Origin: Thauera aromatica K172
GTDB lineage: Bacteria > Pseudomonadota > Gammaproteobacteria > Burkholderiales > Rhodocyclaceae
Reading direction: 5' to 3'
Assembly: GCF_003030465.1 (NCBI RefSeq)
Contig: NZ_CP028339.1
Span: 1-64,000, forward strand
DNA: 64,000 bases
Made by a program: the position numbers and the translations under genes. The notes under the pieces were generated by a model. That model saw nothing but the letters and a program-made list of their open reading frames with translations. It was not told where the DNA came from and ran no database searches. Shown piece after piece: positions 52,355-61,615 of this stretch. Positions within the stretch are counted from its first letter, which is position 1. Every line of letters starts with the position of its first letter.

Positions 52355-53092
52355 ATGCAACTCGAACGACTTCTCCATGCCCAGGGCTTCGGCAGCCGCA
52401 AGGAATGCCGCGCCCTGGTCCGCAGCGGCTACGTCAGCGTGGCCGGCACCGTCTGCGATACACCCCATGCCGAATTCGACCCCGGCAGCAGCGATGGTTC
52501 GCCCGGGCTCGAATTCAGCGTCGATGGCAAGGTCTGGCACTTTCGCGCCCAAGCCTACATCGTGCTGCACAAACCGGCCGGCTACGAATGCTCGCATAAG
52601 CCCACTTTCCACCCTTCGGTGTTCACCCTGCTGCCTGCGCAGCTGCTCGAACGCGGCGTGCAGTGCATCGGCAGGCTGGACCAGGACACCACCGGGCTGC
52701 TGCTGCTGTCGGACGACGGCCAGTTCATCCACCAGTGGAGTTCGGGCAAGAAGCGCACCCCCAAGGTCTATGAGGTGACGCTCAAACACGTGGTGGACGA
52801 AGCCTTCGTCGCCACCCTGCTGGGCGGCGTCCAGCTCCACGACGAACCGGAACCGATCGCCGCCACGGCCTGTGTGCTCACCAGCCCGACGACCTTGCGG
52901 CTGACGATCCGCGAAGGCAAGTACCATCAGGTCAAGCGCATGATCGGCGCCGCCGGCAACCGCGTCGAAGCCCTCCACCGCAGCCGCGTCGGCGGCCTGG
53001 AACTGGATGCCGGGCTCTCTCCCGGGCAATGGCGCTGGCTGGAAGCGGCCGATCTGCGCCAACTCGCAGACTACGATCGCGATCCGGCCTGA
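52355..53092 (+). CDS. rsuA: 16S rRNA pseudouridine(516) synthase RsuA
   Basis: The 245-aa enzyme (ATG 52,355, or 52,346 nine bases earlier) modifies U516 of 16S rRNA. The N-terminal S4 domain (LERLLHAQGFGSRKECRALVRSG) precedes the catalytic fold with YIVLHKPAGYECS and the catalytic Asp in GRLDQDTTGLLLLSDDG. KVYEVTLKH and GKYHQVKRMIGAAGNRVEALHR complete the RsuA/RluB/E/F pattern. RsuA is favoured by the short length and S4 domain. Confidence 0.9.
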   Translation: MQLERLLHAQGFGSRKECRALVRSGYVSVAGTVCDTPHAEFDPGSSDGSPGLEFSVDGKVWHFRAQAYIVLHKPAGYECSHKPTFHPSVFTLLPAQLLERGVQCIGRLDQDTTGLLLLSDDGQFIHQWSSGKKRTPKVYEVTLKHVVDEAFVATLLGGVQLHDEPEPIAATACVLTSPTTLRLTIREGKYHQVKRMIGAAGNRVEALHRSRVGGLELDAGLSPGQWRWLEAADLRQLADYDRDPA

Positions 53093-53101
53093 AGCACCGG
53101 T

Positions 53102-54079
53102 TCAGAAGCGCATTTCGAGGTTGGCCCCGACCGCCCAGCGCTGCTCGCGTTCGGGCTCTTCGTCGCCCTTCGGCCAGAAATGGCCGGCGATCAATTCGCC
53201 GATCAGCCAGTCCCGATAAACCGGCTGCTGCCATTTGACGCGCACGCCGTACTCGCTGAGCTTGTCCCGCATGCCGGTTTCGCCGGTGGCGACGATCTCG
53301 CCCGAGAGCACGCGCTGATCGCCGAATTGCCTGAACAGGCCGAGGCTGCTCGACCAGGCGAAACCGTCGGTTTCCTTGGTGATCGTCGCCGCGTTCTGCC
53401 AGTGCAGCGCCAGTGCCGGAGTGAAGGCGTGCTCGTAGTTGAAGGACGTGGTCGAGCCGAAATGGTCCTTGACCGTCCAGAACACCGTTTCCCTGAACTC
53501 GATCCGGTCCTGCACTGACAGGGCCCACTGCTTGCGCAGGCGCGCCTGGGCATAGACCTTGTAGCCGCCGCGCACCCCCGCACGCAGGTCGATGTTGCGG
53601 CGCAAGGCGTAGCCGAGCCCGATGAAGCCGCTCTGATCCTCTTTGCGCCGTTCTTCCAGCAGCTGCTGCTCGCGGGTGAAGGTTTCCGGCTGGTCGGTGA
53701 CCAGTTCGCGCTCGTTCTGGCGGCCAAGGAAGATGTAGGCCTTGTCGCGCAGGTTGGGCAGGTCGAAGCGGGCGCGCAGGCGCACGTTGGTGTCCCAGCC
53801 TTCGTCCTGGCGCCAGAGCAGGCGCAGCCCGAGCCGCCCGTGAGTGACTTCGCCGCCGTCCTCGAAGGGACGGTCGCCGAACCAGTCATTCACCGTTTCC
53901 CCCAGCCATACGGTCAACCCGCGCACTTTCGTCCGGGTCTGCTCGAGCACGCCGATTTCCTGCGCGTCCTCATTTGCGGGAAGGGTTGCCGCCGGGGGAG
54001 ACAGCCCGAGCTGGGCGACTGCGGATCCGGTGGGGACGAGAAGCAGGAAAAGGCAAGGAATAGCGTGTCGTGGCGTCAC
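53102..54079 (-). CDS. Hypothetical outer-membrane beta-barrel protein
   Basis: The 325-aa protein (GTG 54,079 chosen; an in-frame TTG is upstream) has a signal peptide ending near GSAVAQ. The body consists of alternating amphipathic strands (HGRLGLRLLWRQDEGWDTNVRLRARFDL, RNIDLRAGVRGGYKVYAQARLRKQW) and ends MRF, with the C-terminal Phe typical of BAM-inserted barrels. No family is recognised. It converges on rsuA. Confidence 0.75.
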   Translation of the reverse strand: MTPRHAIPCLFLLLVPTGSAVAQLGLSPPAATLPANEDAQEIGVLEQTRTKVRGLTVWLGETVNDWFGDRPFEDGGEVTHGRLGLRLLWRQDEGWDTNVRLRARFDLPNLRDKAYIFLGRQNERELVTDQPETFTREQQLLEERRKEDQSGFIGLGYALRRNIDLRAGVRGGYKVYAQARLRKQWALSVQDRIEFRETVFWTVKDHFGSTTSFNYEHAFTPALALHWQNAATITKETDGFAWSSSLGLFRQFGDQRVLSGEIVATGETGMRDKLSEYGVRVKWQQPVYRDWLIGELIAGHFWPKGDEEPEREQRWAVGANLEMRF

Positions 54080-54474
54080 GATGATGTCCCCCAAGCGCCG
54101 AAATTGCCGACTGCCGTGGTCCGGTTCGATCCGGTGCGGCGGTGGTCCTGCCTGTCGAACAGCTTCTGCCGCGCATTCTACGCTTTCGGAATGGGATCGG
54201 GGATGCTGCGCCCGGTGTGGCCGCGCGCTTCGTTGTCTCGTGTTTTGTTCTTTAGTTTTTCTATTGATTTAAATAACAAAGAAGTAAACAGTCGGCCGAA
54301 ATCTGTGGATAAGTCTGCAGACCCCTTTCCCTGAAAGCTTTTTCGGGGTCGAACAAGAGGTTGGTAAGGCACTTCGTCCCGTGTGCGTGAAATGTCCATG
54401 CTTTTTTCCGATTTGCGGATTTCTCCGCTTGTCCACATGCTCTCCCGCCTCTGCTCCCAGGATTGCTCACCAAA
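54080..54474. other. AT-rich spacer upstream of earP with DnaA boxes
   Basis: This 395-bp spacer contains an AT-rich core (about 54,240-54,300, with TCTATTGATTTAAATAACAA), then a perfect DnaA box TGTGGATAA (54,304-54,312) and a one-mismatch box TTGTCCACA (54,429-54,437). A third perfect box (54,528-54,536) falls inside the start of earP, where it encodes the conserved VVDNF. The spacer also presumably holds the divergent promoters of the barrel gene and earP. Confidence 0.55.
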
Positions 54475-55665
54475 ATGATGTCTTTGCCCAAAAATGCCCG
54501 GCCGCGCTGGGAAATCTTCTGCCGGGTTGTGGATAACTTTGGGGATATCGGCGTTTGCTGGCGGCTGGCCTGTGATCTGGCTCTGCGCCGGGAGGGCGCG
54601 GTCCGGCTCTGGGTCGATGACTGGTCGGTGCTCGGGCGCATCTGTCCGCCGGCGCGGGCGCTCGATCCGGAGCGTGGCGGCGTGGTCGCGGGCGTGGAAC
54701 TGCGCCACTGGGGCGAGCCTTTTCCGGTGCTCGCGCCGGGTGAAGTCGTCATCGAAGCCTTCGCCTGCGAGCTGCCGGAAGTGCATTTGCAGGCGATGGC
54801 GGGCCAGACCCGGCGGCCGGTGTGGATCAATCTCGAATACCTGTCGGCGGAGGACTGGGTGGCGGGCTGCCATGGCCTGGCTTCGCCCCATCCGCGCCTG
54901 CCTCTGGTGAAGCATTTTTTCTTTCCCGGCTTCGACATCGACAGCGGCGGCCTGCTGCGCGAGGCCGACTTGCTCGCGCGGCGCGCGGCCTTCGTTGGCG
55001 ATCCTGCCCGCCGTTCGGCGTGGCTGGCCGAACGCGGGCTCGAGCGGGCGGCGGCGGACAGCCTGCGGGTGTCGCTGTTCGCTTACGAGCAGCCCGGGCT
55101 GGCGGCGCTGCTCGGCGCCTGGCAGGGCGGGGGGCGGGCGGTCGAACTGCTGGTACCGGAGTCGCGCGTGCTCGGCGACCTGGCGCGCGCGCTCGGGGTC
55201 GATGCGCTGCGGGTGGGCGATCGCCTGCAGCGTGGCCGCCTCGGCGTGCAGGTGCTGCCGTTTACCGATCAGGCCGGCTACGATGAGCTGCTGTGGGCGT
55301 GCGATCTGAATTTCGTCCGCGGCGAGGATTCCTTCGTCCGTGCGCAATGGGCGGCGAAACCCTTCGTCTGGCAGATCTATCCGCAGGCCGGGGCGGCGCA
55401 TCGGGACAAGCTCGATGCCTTCCTCGGCCGCTATCTGGCCGGCGCGGCGCCCGCGCCGGCCGCGGCCCTGGTCGCTCTGTGGCAGGCGTGGAACGGCTTC
55501 GGCACCAGTGCAGCCGCGCTCGCGCAGGCCTGGCCGGCGTTTGCCGAGGCCTTGCCGGCGCTCGATGCGCACGCGCGTCGCTGGTGCGAGCGGCTGGCGG
55601 CCGGCGAAGATCTCGTTACACGCTTGACCAGATTCTGTTCCCACATCGAGGCCGTCGCGAGGTAG
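54475..55665 (+). CDS. earP: EF-P arginine rhamnosyltransferase EarP
   Basis: EarP transfers rhamnose from dTDP-rhamnose to Arg32 of EF-P. The protein is about 396 aa from ATG 54,475 (second ATG at 54,478). The N-terminal WEIFCRVVDNFGDIGVCWRLA carries the catalytic aspartates, and the donor site is FVRGEDSFVRAQWAAKPFVWQIYPQ. It precedes efp, whose product carries the target arginine. Third codon positions are unusually G-rich compared with neighbours (many GCG, CTG, GGG). Confidence 0.96.
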   Translation: MMSLPKNARPRWEIFCRVVDNFGDIGVCWRLACDLALRREGAVRLWVDDWSVLGRICPPARALDPERGGVVAGVELRHWGEPFPVLAPGEVVIEAFACELPEVHLQAMAGQTRRPVWINLEYLSAEDWVAGCHGLASPHPRLPLVKHFFFPGFDIDSGGLLREADLLARRAAFVGDPARRSAWLAERGLERAAADSLRVSLFAYEQPGLAALLGAWQGGGRAVELLVPESRVLGDLARALGVDALRVGDRLQRGRLGVQVLPFTDQAGYDELLWACDLNFVRGEDSFVRAQWAAKPFVWQIYPQAGAAHRDKLDAFLGRYLAGAAPAPAAALVALWQAWNGFGTSAAALAQAWPAFAEALPALDAHARRWCERLAAGEDLVTRLTRFCSHIEAVAR

Positions 55666-55731
55666 AATCGCGCGCTTGAATTTTCAAGCATGTGCGGCCC
55701 GGGGGCCGCGCCGCTCATTCCAGGAAACAGC

Positions 55732-56289
55732 ATGAAAACCGCTCAGGAACTCCGCTCGGGCAACGTCATCATGGTCGGCAGCGACCCGCTGGTGGTGCAG
55801 AAGGCCGAATACAACAAGTCCGGCCGCAACTCCGCGGTCGTCAAGATGAAGCTCAAGAACCTGCTCACCGGTGCGCCGTCGGAGTCGGTTTACAAGGCCG
55901 ACGACAAGTTCGAAGTCGTCGTGCTCGAGCGCAAGGAAGTCACCTACTCCTACTTCGCCGACCCGATGTACGTGTTCATGGACGCCGACTACGAGCAGTA
56001 CGAAGTCGAAGCCGACAACATGACCGACGCGCTCAAGTACCTCGAAGACGGCCTGCAGTGCGAAGTGGTGTTCTACAACGGCAAGGCGATTTCGGTCGAA
56101 CTGCCCAACAGCGTGGTGCGCGAAGTCGTCTATACCGAACCCGCGGTCAAGGGTGACACTTCGGGCAAGGTCATGAAGCCGGCCAAGATCTCGACCGGCT
56201 TCGAGCTGCCGGTGCCGGCCTTCGTCGAAATCGGCGACAAGATCGAAATCGACACCCGCACCGACGAGTACAAGAACCGCGTCAAGTAA
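55732..56289 (+). CDS. efp: Elongation factor P, arginine-32 type
   Basis: EF-P rescues ribosomes stalled at polyproline. The 185-aa protein starts at ATG 55,732 after AGGAAA. The domain I loop reads [11 protein letters not shown] with Arg32 at the tip, the residue rhamnosylated by EarP; the lysine of EpmA-type EF-P is absent. Three beta-barrel domains are complete, ending EYKNRVK. A strong terminator follows 19 bp downstream. Confidence 0.97.
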   Translation: MKTAQELRSGNVIMVGSDPLVVQKAEYNKSGRNSAVVKMKLKNLLTGAPSESVYKADDKFEVVVLERKEVTYSYFADPMYVFMDADYEQYEVEADNMTDALKYLEDGLQCEVVFYNGKAISVELPNSVVREVVYTEPAVKGDTSGKVMKPAKISTGFELPVPAFVEIGDKIEIDTRTDEYKNRVK

Positions 56290-56308
56290 GTGCCGCCGTT
56301 CCATCGCC

Positions 56309-56337
56309 AAAAGGGCCCGCGCGGCCCTTTTGTTTTT
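56309..56337 (+). terminator. Rho-independent terminator of efp
   Basis: A perfect 9-bp stem (AAAAGGGCC pairing with GGCCCTTTT, loop CGCGC) at 56,309-56,331 is followed by GTTTTT. It ends the earP-efp unit. Confidence 0.9.
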
Positions 56338-56420
56338 GGCTGTGCCGAACTGCGCGTCTCCAGCGCGGTCTTTCTGCGCACGGTGTCACCGATGTCGATC
56401 CACTCCCCGAGCGCTCTGCC

Positions 56421-56879
56421 ATGAAGCCCCTGATTCTCGCCCTTGCCGTTCCGGCCAGCATCCTGCTCGCCGCCTGTGCTCCCGACACTCCGGCGGAAAA
56501 GGCGGAAAAATCCGCCGCCGAAGCCGCCGCCGCTGCGCGTGAGGCCCTGGACAAGGCGGGCGAAGCGGCGAAGAAGCTCGGTGAAGCCGGCGCCGCCGCG
56601 GCGCAGGCGATCGTTGAAACTTCCGAGCAGAAGGTGCGCGACGAAGTCGAGGCGGCAGGCAAGGAAGAAGCGGTGCGCGATGCCAAGGAAGCGGCCGAGC
56701 ATGCCGCGCAGCGTATTGCCGAAGCCACCCGGGATGCCGCTCAGCGGCTCAAAGAAGCGGGCAAGGACGCGATCGAAAGCGTGCGCCCGAAAGCGGACGG
56801 GGCCGACAGCGGGGCAGAGCCGGCGCCGGTCGAGGAACGCCGCCTCGACCATCCGGGAGCGGGCGAGACGCCGCGCTGA
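56421..56879 (+). CDS. Alanine-rich coiled-coil lipoprotein
   Basis: The 152-aa protein has a lipobox (SILLAACAP). Residues about 25-125 are nearly pure Ala/Glu/Lys heptads (EKAEKSAAEAAAAAREALDK), predicting a long helix or coiled coil. A disordered acidic/proline tail follows. It might brace the envelope in the manner of Lpp-like or LEA-like proteins, but no family is recognised. Confidence 0.75.
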   Translation: MKPLILALAVPASILLAACAPDTPAEKAEKSAAEAAAAAREALDKAGEAAKKLGEAGAAAAQAIVETSEQKVRDEVEAAGKEEAVRDAKEAAEHAAQRIAEATRDAAQRLKEAGKDAIESVRPKADGADSGAEPAPVEERRLDHPGAGETPR

Positions 56880-56943
56880 ATCCATCCTGGATCGAAAGAC
56901 GGCCCCTCGAGTCCACCGCTTGATGCCGATCCGGCTCCTGGAT

Positions 56944-58899
56944 ATGGACGTCGTTTCCGCACTTCCCCCGCCGATGCCCTCTGCCAGCCTGCGCGTGCTC
57001 GCCGTCATCCCGCCGATGACGCAGCTCAACACGCCCTACCCCTCCACCGCCTATCTCACCGGTTTCCTGCGTTCGCGCGCGATCGACGCGGTGCAGGAAG
57101 ACCTCGCCCTCGCCCTGGTCCTGCGCCTGCTGTCGCCCGCCGGGCTGGACGCGATTCGCACCTGCGCCGAGGCCCTGCCGAAAAAACGGCGCACGCCGCT
57201 GGTCCAGGGCTTTCTCGACCATTTCGCCCGTTACCGCTACACCATCGGCCCGACCATCGCCTTTCTCCAGGGGCGCGACCCGACTCTCGCCCACCGCATC
57301 GCCAGCCGCACTTTCCTGCCCGAAGGGCCGCGCTTCGATGCGCTCGACGCCTACCTCGACCCCGACGATCCCGACGGCGGCGATCCGCTGGCCTGGGCCT
57401 TCGGCGCCCTCGGTCTCGCCGATCGCGCCCGCCACCTCGCCACGCTGTACCTCAACGAGCTTGCCGACCTGCTGCGCGAGGCGGTCGATGCGCGCTTCGA
57501 GTTCGTCCGCTACGCCGAGTCGCTGGCGATGAGCCAGCCCACTTTCGAACCGCTCGCCGCCGCGCTGGCCGCGCCGCCCACCCTGGTCGACGCGTATTTG
57601 AGCGAGCTCGCCCTCGAAGCCGTTTCCCGCCACGCACCGCAGGTGGTGCTGGTGTCCACCCCCTTCCCCGGTTCGGTGTACGGCGCCTTTCGCATCGCCC
57701 GGGCAATCAAGGCGCGCCACCCCGAAGTCATCACCGTGCTCGGCGGCGGCTTCATCAATACCGAGCTGCGCGAACTGGCCGAGCCGCGCGTGTTCGACGA
57801 CTTCGACTACGTCACTCTGGACGACGGCGAGCGCCCGCTGCTGGCCCTGCTCGAACACCTGCAGGGCGAACGCGAGCGCTCGCGCCTGGTGCGCACCTTC
57901 GTGCGCGATGCCGACAGCGGGCAGGTACGCTACTTCGACGGCGCCGAGCCCGACGTGCCCTTCGCCGAGATCGGCACCCCGACCTGGGACGGCCTGCCGC
58001 TCGAGCGCTACCTGTCGGTACTCGACATGCTCAACCCGATGCACCGGCTGTGGTCGGACGGGCGCTGGAACAAGCTCACCGTGGCCCACGGCTGCTACTG
58101 GAAGAAGTGCAGCTTCTGCGACACCAGCCTCGACTACATCGGCCGTTACGACGGCGCCGCCGCCAGCGTGCTGGTCGATCGCATCGAGGCGATCATCGCC
58201 GAAACCGGGCAGACCGGCTTTCACTTCGTGGACGAGGCGGCACCGCCGAAAGCCCTGCGCGCGCTGGCCGAGGAGCTGCTGCGGCGCGGGGTGGCGATCT
58301 CGTGGTGGGGCAACATCCGCTTCGAGAAGTCCTTCACTCCCGAACTGTGCCGCCTGCTCGCCGACAGCGGTTGCATCGCCGTGTCCGGCGGCCTGGAAGT
58401 GGCCTCCGACCGCCTGCTGAAGCTGATGAAGAAGGGCGTCTCGGTGGAGCAGGTGGCGCGCGTCACCCACGCCTTCAGCGAAGCCGGTGTGCTGGTTCAT
58501 GCCTACCTGATGTACGGCTTCCCGACCCAGACCGTGCACGACACCGTGGACGCGCTCGAATACGTGCGCCAGCTGTTCGCGGCGGGCTGCATCCAGTCGG
58601 GCTTCTTCCACCGCTTCGCATGCACCGTGCATTCACCGGTGGGTAGGAACCCCGCAGACTACGGCGTCACCCTGGCGGCGCTGCCCGAGGTCACGTTCGC
58701 GAAGAACGACATCGCCTTCCTCGACCCCACCGGCGTCGACCACGACCGCCTCGGCAAGGCGCTTAACAAGGCGCTCTACAACTACATGCACGGCATCGGC
58801 CTGGAGGCCGACGTGCGTCAATGGTTCGACGAGCGCGTACCGCGGCCGCGGGTGGGGCGCCGGTTCATCGCCCAGGCGCTGCAGGCGGCGGAGCGGTGA
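56944..58899 (+). CDS. B12-binding-type radical SAM protein
   Basis: The 651-aa protein (ATG 56,944; ATG 56,923 also possible) begins with a segment that reads like a divergent cobalamin-binding Rossmann part (LRVLAVIPPMTQLNTPYPST, then VVLVSTPFPGSVYGAFRIARAIKARHPEVITVLGGGF). A radical SAM domain with VAHGCYWKKCSFCDTSLDY (CxxxxCxFC) follows at about residues 380-395. A helical insert at about 60-215 and a C-terminal region complete it. Related to large B12-radical SAM proteins of unknown product. It starts 64 bp after the lipoprotein gene. Confidence 0.88.
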   Translation: MDVVSALPPPMPSASLRVLAVIPPMTQLNTPYPSTAYLTGFLRSRAIDAVQEDLALALVLRLLSPAGLDAIRTCAEALPKKRRTPLVQGFLDHFARYRYTIGPTIAFLQGRDPTLAHRIASRTFLPEGPRFDALDAYLDPDDPDGGDPLAWAFGALGLADRARHLATLYLNELADLLREAVDARFEFVRYAESLAMSQPTFEPLAAALAAPPTLVDAYLSELALEAVSRHAPQVVLVSTPFPGSVYGAFRIARAIKARHPEVITVLGGGFINTELRELAEPRVFDDFDYVTLDDGERPLLALLEHLQGERERSRLVRTFVRDADSGQVRYFDGAEPDVPFAEIGTPTWDGLPLERYLSVLDMLNPMHRLWSDGRWNKLTVAHGCYWKKCSFCDTSLDYIGRYDGAAASVLVDRIEAIIAETGQTGFHFVDEAAPPKALRALAEELLRRGVAISWWGNIRFEKSFTPELCRLLADSGCIAVSGGLEVASDRLLKLMKKGVSVEQVARVTHAFSEAGVLVHAYLMYGFPTQTVHDTVDALEYVRQLFAAGCIQSGFFHRFACTVHSPVGRNPADYGVTLAALPEVTFAKNDIAFLDPTGVDHDRLGKALNKALYNYMHGIGLEADVRQWFDERVPRPRVGRRFIAQALQAAER

Positions 58900-58965
58900 A
58901 CCGGCGCCACCTCTCCCTGGACACCACCCTCAGGGGATTTTCGTTTATTTCTGTTCCTTGCGGAA

Positions 58966-59006
58966 AAACGAGGGCGCCCCGGAGCATATGCTCCGGGGCG
59001 CCCTCG
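58966..59006 (-). terminator. Long perfect palindrome, terminator of tpx
   Basis: A 38-nt perfect palindrome (58,969-59,006, centre GCATATGC, 5' arm starting CGAGGGCGCCCCGG) lies 40 bp past the tpx stop. On the minus strand it is followed by TTTTTCC, a typical terminator; on the plus strand there is no T-run. Confidence 0.85.
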
Positions 59007-59046
59007 CTGCACCCACCGGCCAAGCGGTGAGCGGCATCCTGTGCCC

Positions 59047-59547
59047 TTACTTCAGCGCCGCCAGCGCCGCCGCGTAATCCGGCTCTTCCTTGATCTCGGG
59101 CACGAGCTGGGCGTGCACGACCTTGTCATTGGCATCGATCACGACCACCGCGCGCGCGGTGACGCCGGCAAGCGGGCCGGAAGTGATCGCCACGCCGTAG
59201 GCCTGGGCAAAGCCCGGGTTGCGGAAGGTCGACAGGGTGTGCACGTTGTTGAGGCCTTCGGTCTCGCAGAAGCGCTTCGCGGCGAAAGGCAGGTCGGCGG
59301 AAACGACCAAGACCACGGTGTCGGCGAGCTTGCCGGCTTCGGCGTTGAACTTGCGCGTCGAGGTCGCGCACACCGGGGTGTCGAGGCTGGGCACGATGTT
59401 GAGCACCTTGCGCTTGCCGGGGAAGGCTTCGAGGCCGATGTCGGCGAGGTCGGCGCCGGTGAGCTTGAAGGTGGGTGCGGCGTCGCCGGTCTGGGGGAAA
59501 CGGCCGGCGACGTCGATCGGGTTGCCGCCAAGGGTCACTGTACTCAT
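59047..59547 (-). CDS. tpx: Thiol peroxidase Tpx
   Basis: The 166-aa atypical 2-Cys peroxiredoxin reduces alkyl hydroperoxides with thioredoxin. The start is ATG 59,547. The peroxidatic Cys is in [19 protein letters not shown] (near residue 60), and the resolving Cys in [16 protein letters not shown] (near 94). Both are intact, and length equals the family norm (168). Confidence 0.95.
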   Translation of the reverse strand: MSTVTLGGNPIDVAGRFPQTGDAAPTFKLTGADLADIGLEAFPGKRKVLNIVPSLDTPVCATSTRKFNAEAGKLADTVVLVVSADLPFAAKRFCETEGLNNVHTLSTFRNPGFAQAYGVAITSGPLAGVTARAVVVIDANDKVVHAQLVPEIKEEPDYAAALAALK

Positions 59548-59716
59548 GAGTCTGTCCTCCGGGTGATTGAAGAAGGCCGCCGCGCTTGTCCGTTGCGGGT
59601 CGGCGAAAGGCAAAGCGTACACGATCCGGCCTGGGCGGGAAGATGAAAAATCGGACCTGCGCGCCGCGGGCGCGGCCACCGCCCCGCCGCGGCGCGGGGA
59701 TGCAGGTGGCGCCGCT

Positions 59717-60556
59717 TCAGCGCATCGCGCGCAGGCGGGCGATGCGTTCCTGGGTGGACGGGTGGGTCGAGAACAGGCCGCGCAGGCCGCCGCCGGAGAG
59801 CGGGTTCATGATCATCATCTGCGCGGTCTCGGGGTGCTGTTCGGCAGTGTGCATCGGAATGCCGCGGGCGTAGGCGTCGATCTTGGCCAGCGCCGCGGCG
59901 AGCGCTTCGGGGTCGCCGGAGATCTCCGCGCCGCCGCGGTCGGCGCCGAACTCGCGGGTGCGGCTGATTGCCATCTGGATGATCATGCCGGCGAGCGGAG
60001 CGAGGATCATCATCGCGATCGACACCACCGGATTGGGGCGGTCCTCGCCGTCGCGCCCGCCGAAGAACATGCCGAAGTTGGCGAGCATCGAGATTGCGCC
60101 GGCGACCGTCGCCGAGATCGTCGAGATCAGGATGTCGCGGTTCTTGACGTGGGCCAGTTCGTGCGCCATCACCCCGCGCAGCTCGCGCTCGGAGAGCATG
60201 CGGATGATGCCGGTGGTGGCGGCGACGGCGGCGTTTTCCGGGTTGCGTCCGGTGGCGAAGGCGTTGGGCTGGGCCTCGTCGATGATGTACACCTTGGGCA
60301 TCGGCAGCCCGGCGCGCTGGGCGAGCTCGCGCACCATGTTGTAGAGGTAGGGCGAGGAGGCGGCATCGACCGGGCGCGCGTTATACATCTTCAGCACCGC
60401 CTTGTCCGAGAACCAGTAGGCCCAGAAATTCATTGCGCCGCCGACCACGAGCGCGATCAGCATCCCTTGCTGGCCGCCGATGGCCGCGCCCATCGCACCG
60501 AACAGGGCGACGATGCCGGCCATCAGTATCGAAGTCTTGATCCAGTTACCGAACAT
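59717..60556 (-). CDS. htpX: Membrane protease HtpX
   Basis: The 279-aa M48 zinc metalloprotease takes part in quality control of inner-membrane proteins. It has two N-terminal helices, the catalytic [18 protein letters not shown] (HExxH), two central helices, and the third zinc ligand in [15 protein letters not shown]. It ends with [18 protein letters not shown], typical of HtpX. It lies 87 bp downstream of fmt on the same strand, so a def-fmt-htpX unit is likely. Confidence 0.95.
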   Translation of the reverse strand: MFGNWIKTSILMAGIVALFGAMGAAIGGQQGMLIALVVGGAMNFWAYWFSDKAVLKMYNARPVDAASSPYLYNMVRELAQRAGLPMPKVYIIDEAQPNAFATGRNPENAAVAATTGIIRMLSERELRGVMAHELAHVKNRDILISTISATVAGAISMLANFGMFFGGRDGEDRPNPVVSIAMMILAPLAGMIIQMAISRTREFGADRGGAEISGDPEALAAALAKIDAYARGIPMHTAEQHPETAQMMIMNPLSGGGLRGLFSTHPSTQERIARLRAMR

Positions 60557-60643
60557 TGCGGAATCCTTCCTGCACGAGATTGATTGACGATGAAAATGGA
60601 GGCGGGCGAGGCGGAATCAAGGGCCGCCCGCCGCCGCCCCGCT

Positions 60644-61615
60644 TCACGCCGGGGAAGCGGCGGCGAAGCGATCGCCGACACAGACCGCGAAGCCGCGCAG
60701 GAATTCCCCGGCGGGCAGGCGCTTGCTGCCCGCGCGCTGCAGGGTGAGGAGGCGGAGCGCACCTTCGCCGCAGGCCACGGTGATGCCGCCATCGTCCACC
60801 GCGAGCACGGTGCCGGGTGCGCCGCGGCCGGCGACGGGCTGCGCCGCCCAGCACTTCACCGCGCTGTCGCGCAGCACGGAGACGGCGCCGGGAAAGGGGT
60901 CGAAGGCGCGCACCGCGCGCTCGATCGCCGCCGCTGGCCGCGTCCAGTCGATCGTCGCTTCGGCACGGCCGATCTTGGCCGCGTAGGTGACGCCTTCGTC
61001 CGGCTGCGGCGTGGCCCGCAGGGTGCCGGCAGCGAGCGCGCCGAGCGCATCGACGATGGCTTCGCCACCGAGCGCGGCAAGGCGGTCGTGCAGGCGGGCC
61101 GTGGTGTCGGCGGGCAGGATCGGCGTCCTGCGCACCAGCAGCATCGCGCCGGTGTCGAGCCCTTCATCCATCTGCATGATGGTGATGCCGGTCTCGGCGT
61201 CGCCGGCTTCGATCGCGCGGTGGATCGGTGCCGCGCCGCGCCAGCGTGGCAGCAACGAAGCGTGGATGTTGATGCAGCCCAGGCGCGGCAGCGCCAGCAC
61301 CGCCGGCGGCAGGAGCAGGCCGTAGGCCGCCACCACCAGGACGTCGGGCGCGCAGGCGGCGAGCGCGGCGCGCTGTTCTGCGCTGCGCAGCTTCTCCGGC
61401 TGGTCGAGGGCGAGGCCGCGGGAGAGGGCGAGCTGCTTGACCGCGCTCGGGGTGAGCTTCATGCCGCGCCCGGACGGGCGGTCGGGCTGGGTCAGCACCA
61501 GCGGAACTTCGTAGCCGGCCTGCAGGATGGCGTCGAGCGCGCGCGCGGCGAACTCGGGGGTGCCGGCGAAGGCGACGCGCAGGCCGCCGCCACTGGAAGC
61601 GGGCGCGGCCGTCAT
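60644..61615 (-). CDS. fmt: Methionyl-tRNA formyltransferase
   Basis: Fmt formylates initiator Met-tRNA. The 323-aa protein starts at ATG 61,615, overlapping the def stop (ATGA). The N-terminal [20 protein letters not shown] opens the Rossmann fold, and the folate-binding and active-site block is [22 protein letters not shown] followed by [15 protein letters not shown]. The C-terminal OB-like domain is complete. Confidence 0.97.
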   Translation of the reverse strand: MTAAPASSGGGLRVAFAGTPEFAARALDAILQAGYEVPLVLTQPDRPSGRGMKLTPSAVKQLALSRGLALDQPEKLRSAEQRAALAACAPDVLVVAAYGLLLPPAVLALPRLGCINIHASLLPRWRGAAPIHRAIEAGDAETGITIMQMDEGLDTGAMLLVRRTPILPADTTARLHDRLAALGGEAIVDALGALAAGTLRATPQPDEGVTYAAKIGRAEATIDWTRPAAAIERAVRAFDPFPGAVSVLRDSAVKCWAAQPVAGRGAPGTVLAVDDGGITVACGEGALRLLTLQRAGSKRLPAGEFLRGFAVCVGDRFAAASPA

